From: Candidatus Peribacteraceae bacterium | GTDB lineage: Bacteria > Patescibacteriota > Gracilibacteria > Peribacterales > Peribacteraceae | DNA: 30,314 nucleotides | Assembly (NCBI GenBank): GCA_028717505.1 | Contig: JAQUNQ010000001.1 | Coordinates: 1 to 30,314 of the forward strand | Reading direction: 5' to 3' | Shown here: piece after piece, positions 28,233-30,314 of the stretch | Layout: the number at the start of each line of letters is the position of its first letter | Numbering within the stretch: position 1 is the stretch's first letter | Program-made: the position numbers and the translations under genes | Notes under the pieces: model-generated | Database searches by the model: none | What the model saw: only the letters and a program-made list of their open reading frames with translations | Told to the model about the DNA's origin: nothing

Positions 28233-29477
28233 TCACGATATCCGTTCGAGCGTGCTCGCGTGCGGATTTGCAAAAATTTCCAGCACTTCCGGACGGAGGA
28301 GTTCCTTCTCGCTCATGCCTCGGCAGAGGTAGCAGATGCCTGTCTCGCTCCCCTGCCCCAGCGCGCCGGCACCGGTATCCGGCTCATCGCGTCGAAGGAG
28401 TGTCACGGCATTCTGCAGCGGGGAACGGTCGAGCGCGACGAGCTTCTTCTCCGCACTCTCCCACCGGAAGAACGCGCCACCCTTCTGCACGATGGCCGTC
28501 TCCTTGTTCGGATTGAAGAGCGCGAGGTGTGTGAGGATGCTCTCGGGCGATTTCTTCCCGGGAGACAGGTACTTGAGCTGCGTGAGCTTCAGGCCCGGCA
28601 CCAGACGGTGAGCGGCTTGCTCCACCGTCCGTTCCTCGTTATTCGTGATGATGGTCCCGACGAAGATCTCCACGGGCCGCTGCTTCCTTGCAGCAATCTT
28701 CCACTCCCCTCCCCTCTGCCCGGCGACCTTGCCGCCCCGTTGCCCCGCCGCCTTCTTCCCCTCGATCCACCGCTTCATCGAAGCAAAGTACGGGTCGCCA
28801 TTCGGCGTCCGCTCGGGGTGCGGCATGAGCGCGACGACGTTCCCGGCCGGATTGCAGAGGCCGGCAATGGCGAAGGTCGAGCCATTCGGTGTCACGACGG
28901 GATCATCCGCCGCCACCTTCCCCTGCGTATCGCAGTAGGAGAAGGCCATCTGCCCGTTCTCCTTCAGATGCTTCCAAAGATCCTTGTCCTTCGTCATGAA
29001 CCTCCCCTCTCCGTGCGCGATGGGCAGGTGCATGGTGCCCTCCCAATCCGACGTGGCGCAGCGCTCCCGCGTGCAGGTGGGAGTGATCCATACCCACTCA
29101 TTGATGAAGCCAACCGCCCCGCCTTTGATGGCATTGCGCGCAAGGCTCATCTTGAGCCCCCGATCGAGTGGAATGAGCCCACTCTCCACGAGCATCTGCG
29201 CCCCGTTGCAGTTCCCGATGATCACCTTGCCCCGCTCCGCCTCCTCGTGGAGAAAAGCGAAGAGCGGATCGCGCGCGGCGACCATGCCCGACCTGCCGCG
29301 ATCCTCGTAGCTGAAGCCGCCCGGCAGGAAGTAGCCGTTCACGTCCGCGAGCTGTTCCCGCGCGTCATTCCACTTGAAGAAGACCGCCTCCATCCCCGCG
29401 CGCTTCACCGCACGGAGAGATTCCACTTCACAGTTGTTGCCGGGAAAAGAAATGATGGCGATGCGGGGCTGCTGCAC
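28233..29477 (-). CDS. purQ: Phosphoribosylformylglycinamidine synthase, glutaminase subunit (PurQ-like) with C-terminal extension
   Basis: The 414-residue protein begins as a class I glutamine amidotransferase of the PurQ type: RIAIISFPGNNCEVESLRA, LPGGFSYEDRGRSG, the nucleophile in IGNCNGAQMLVESG (C90), and MPHPER (H220, E222). PurQ hydrolyses glutamine and supplies ammonia to PurL for FGAM synthesis in purine biosynthesis. PurQ is usually about 220-270 residues. Here a linker with a repeated AGQRGG (about 242-258) leads to a 155-residue extension (RPVEIFVGTIITNNEERT and onward) that I cannot assign. It might be a PurS-like or regulatory module. The GTG at 29477 follows TACAAT by 6 nt. No other pur gene is in the window. 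Confidence 0.85.
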   Translation of the reverse strand: MQQPRIAIISFPGNNCEVESLRAVKRAGMEAVFFKWNDAREQLADVNGYFLPGGFSYEDRGRSGMVAARDPLFAFLHEEAERGKVIIGNCNGAQMLVESGLIPLDRGLKMSLARNAIKGGAVGFINEWVWITPTCTRERCATSDWEGTMHLPIAHGEGRFMTKDKDLWKHLKENGQMAFSYCDTQGKVAADDPVVTPNGSTFAIAGLCNPAGNVVALMPHPERTPNGDPYFASMKRWIEGKKAAGQRGGKVAGQRGGEWKIAARKQRPVEIFVGTIITNNEERTVEQAAHRLVPGLKLTQLKYLSPGKKSPESILTHLALFNPNKETAIVQKGGAFFRWESAEKKLVALDRSPLQNAVTLLRRDEPDTGAGALGQGSETGICYLCRGMSEKELLRPEVLEIFANPHASTLERIS

Positions 29478-29483
29478 ACAGCT

Positions 29484-29489
29484 ATTGTA
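29484..29489 (-). promoter_or_regulatory. Leaderless-type -10 of purQ
   Basis: On the minus strand TACAAT, six bases (AGCTGT), then GTG at 29477. Confidence 0.6.
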
Positions 29490-29546
29490 TCAGCTTCTTT
29501 CCCTCTCTCTCCACACTATTCATCCGCAAACTCGCACCAGAAATTC

Positions 29547-30044
29547 TCAGTGGGGGGTCTCTCGCGTGTCGTTGTCAGGGAGCTTGAACGTCCATTGACG
29601 ACTTCTGTCTATTCCCGCGAGTTCGAGAATGACGGCGGAGAATTCTGTGGAAAGCTGTCGCAATTCAGGAATAATCGCGCTCCTTCCTTTCCGCTCAGAC
29701 AAATATAATTTCAAAATCTCACCGACTCTCCCTCGAATCTGCGCCTCTCTTTGAAGCAGTTCCTGCGAACGTGCGGCTTCCCAAGTCCCTTGGAGCAGCC
29801 CTGCCACTTCATCACTGGGAGGACAATTTGTGGGCACATCCAATTTTGGATCAGTGCAATGCTCTGCAAGGGAGCGATCAACTATCGCTTGCCTGACTCT
29901 GAGAACAGAGAAAAAGGTTTCGCCGTCATACATCCTCCACCCCAATGTCGGTACGCCGGTGAATAGTTGTTGGAGAGAAGTTTCGACAGGGTGATATCGA
30001 GTCTCATACACATGCTCGAAGAGCGCATGCAACTTTTCATCCAT
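29547..30044 (-). CDS. Hypothetical helical protein
   Basis: The 165-residue protein (MDEKLHALFEHVYETRYHP at the start) has no signal peptide or membrane segment. It is mostly helical, with charged segments (REAQIRGRVGEILKLYLSER). I do not recognise a family. It is somewhat more AT-rich than its neighbours. It starts at ATG 30044, six bases after a good -10 with a matching -35, so it is a real transcription unit. frr lies upstream on the same strand and purQ downstream. Confidence 0.65.
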   Translation of the reverse strand: MDEKLHALFEHVYETRYHPVETSLQQLFTGVPTLGWRMYDGETFFSVLRVRQAIVDRSLAEHCTDPKLDVPTNCPPSDEVAGLLQGTWEAARSQELLQREAQIRGRVGEILKLYLSERKGRSAIIPELRQLSTEFSAVILELAGIDRSRQWTFKLPDNDTRETPH

Positions 30045-30050
30045 ACCAAA

Positions 30051-30078
30051 ATAATATACTAAAAAGTGTTTTCGTCAA
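30051..30078 (-). promoter_or_regulatory. Promoter of the 29547-30044 gene
   Basis: On the minus strand -35 TTGACG (30078-30073), a 16-bp spacer and -10 TATTAT (30056-30051), then six bases (TTTGGT) and ATG. It is the only 6-nt-spaced promoter in the window with a clear -35. Confidence 0.75.
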
Positions 30079-30117
30079 ATCCTCTCTTTAGAAAGATTAC
30101 AGGTTTTTCTGCCACGC

Positions 30118-30314
30118 TTAGACCGTCATGACTTCCGGTTCTTTCTTCTTCTTCGTCTCCTCAATCGCAACGTCCGCCTTGTCCACGAGCTTCTGAAGCT
30201 CCTCCTGCTGCGGAAAGCGGGCGTCCTCGTCCTTCTCCTCCGCCTTGATCTTGTCCAGCACCACCTGCCGCTGCTGGCGGACGGAGACCTTTGCCTCCTC
30301 CGCGAGCTTGTGGA
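30118..30314 (-). CDS. frr: Ribosome recycling factor, C-terminal part (cut by window edge)
   Basis: The last 64 residues of a protein ending at TAA 30118-30120 are present; its start lies beyond the window. The visible part HKLAEEAKVSVRQQRQVVLD, followed by a KIKAEEKDEDARFPQQEE-like stretch and EELQKLVDKADVAIEETKKK, matches the C-terminal helix region of ribosome recycling factor (typical LAEEARVAVRNIRRD...). RRF splits post-termination ribosomes with EF-G. The tail KEPEVMTV resembles the usual RRF ending. It lies 73 nt upstream of the 29547-30044 gene on the same strand. Confidence 0.85.
   Translation of the reverse strand, partial: HKLAEEAKVSVRQQRQVVLDKIKAEEKDEDARFPQQEELQKLVDKADVAIEETKKKKEPEVMTV

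Noticed and set aside
1..30314. CRISPR array, insertion sequence or prophage
   Set aside because: I found no regularly spaced repeats, no transposase or integrase frame and no phage structural gene in either strand.

Overview
The window reads as a gene-dense piece of chromosome from a Candidate Phyla Radiation (Patescibacteria) bacterium, perhaps of the Peregrinibacteria/Peribacteria type. This placement is an inference. It rests on the mix of compact housekeeping genes with SLH, VanW, DUF4215-like, bactofilin-like and DsbA-like envelope proteins, on the very short intergenic gaps, and on the absence of convincing Shine-Dalgarno sites. UGA is used as a stop codon (for example dnaK, purQ and the P-type ATPase gene), so this is not the UGA=Gly code of Gracilibacteria/SR1. 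No 16S rRNA gene is present to settle the taxonomy. The DNA is mostly GC-rich. The HAD hydrolase gene and, less strongly, the SemiSWEET gene and the 29547-30044 gene look AT-richer.

Layout. 1-4117 is mostly minus strand: a small secreted protein, a large SLH surface protein, tRNA-Ile(UAU), a CCA-adding enzyme and a SemiSWEET transporter. 4200-6213 (plus) holds an endonuclease IV-like TIM barrel and GAPDH. dnaK (minus) and obg (plus) diverge from 8204-8301, which carries a CIRCE operator. 9698-13129 has a Cys-rich secreted protein facing a P-type cation ATPase. 13293-13539 holds divergent tRNA-Phe and tRNA-Ala. 13610-17713 is an envelope block (VanW protein, membrane-anchored DsbA-like protein, lipoprotein, GspF-N-like membrane protein). 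17710-20474 (minus) has a Pro-rich protein and recG. 20572-21747 has a secreted charged protein and a Nudix hydrolase. 21791-22098 is tRNA-Pro with partial duplicates of itself. Then come a small unknown protein, a bactofilin-like membrane protein, clpB, a HAD phosphatase, divergent TrmH-type methyltransferase and GNAT genes, purQ with a C-terminal extension, an unknown protein, and the 3' end of frr.

How it works together. Several products belong to protein quality control (DnaK, ClpB), translation and tRNA maturation (CCA enzyme, SPOUT methyltransferase, RRF, Obg) and the cell envelope. The 18-cysteine secreted protein is a plausible client of the DsbA-like oxidoreductase. Most genes have their own promoter close to the start codon.

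The most striking feature is a rule of promoter architecture. At least eight genes have a -10 hexamer exactly 6 nt before an ATG or GTG, so transcription should begin at or next to the start codon (leaderless mRNA). A second group has the -10 box 21-27 nt upstream, with a pyrimidine-rich leader in most cases and no Shine-Dalgarno site. The second notable pattern is a short element bounded by CCA(T) and ATGG directly after the CCA of all four tRNAs, with duplicated tRNA-Pro fragments beside one of them.
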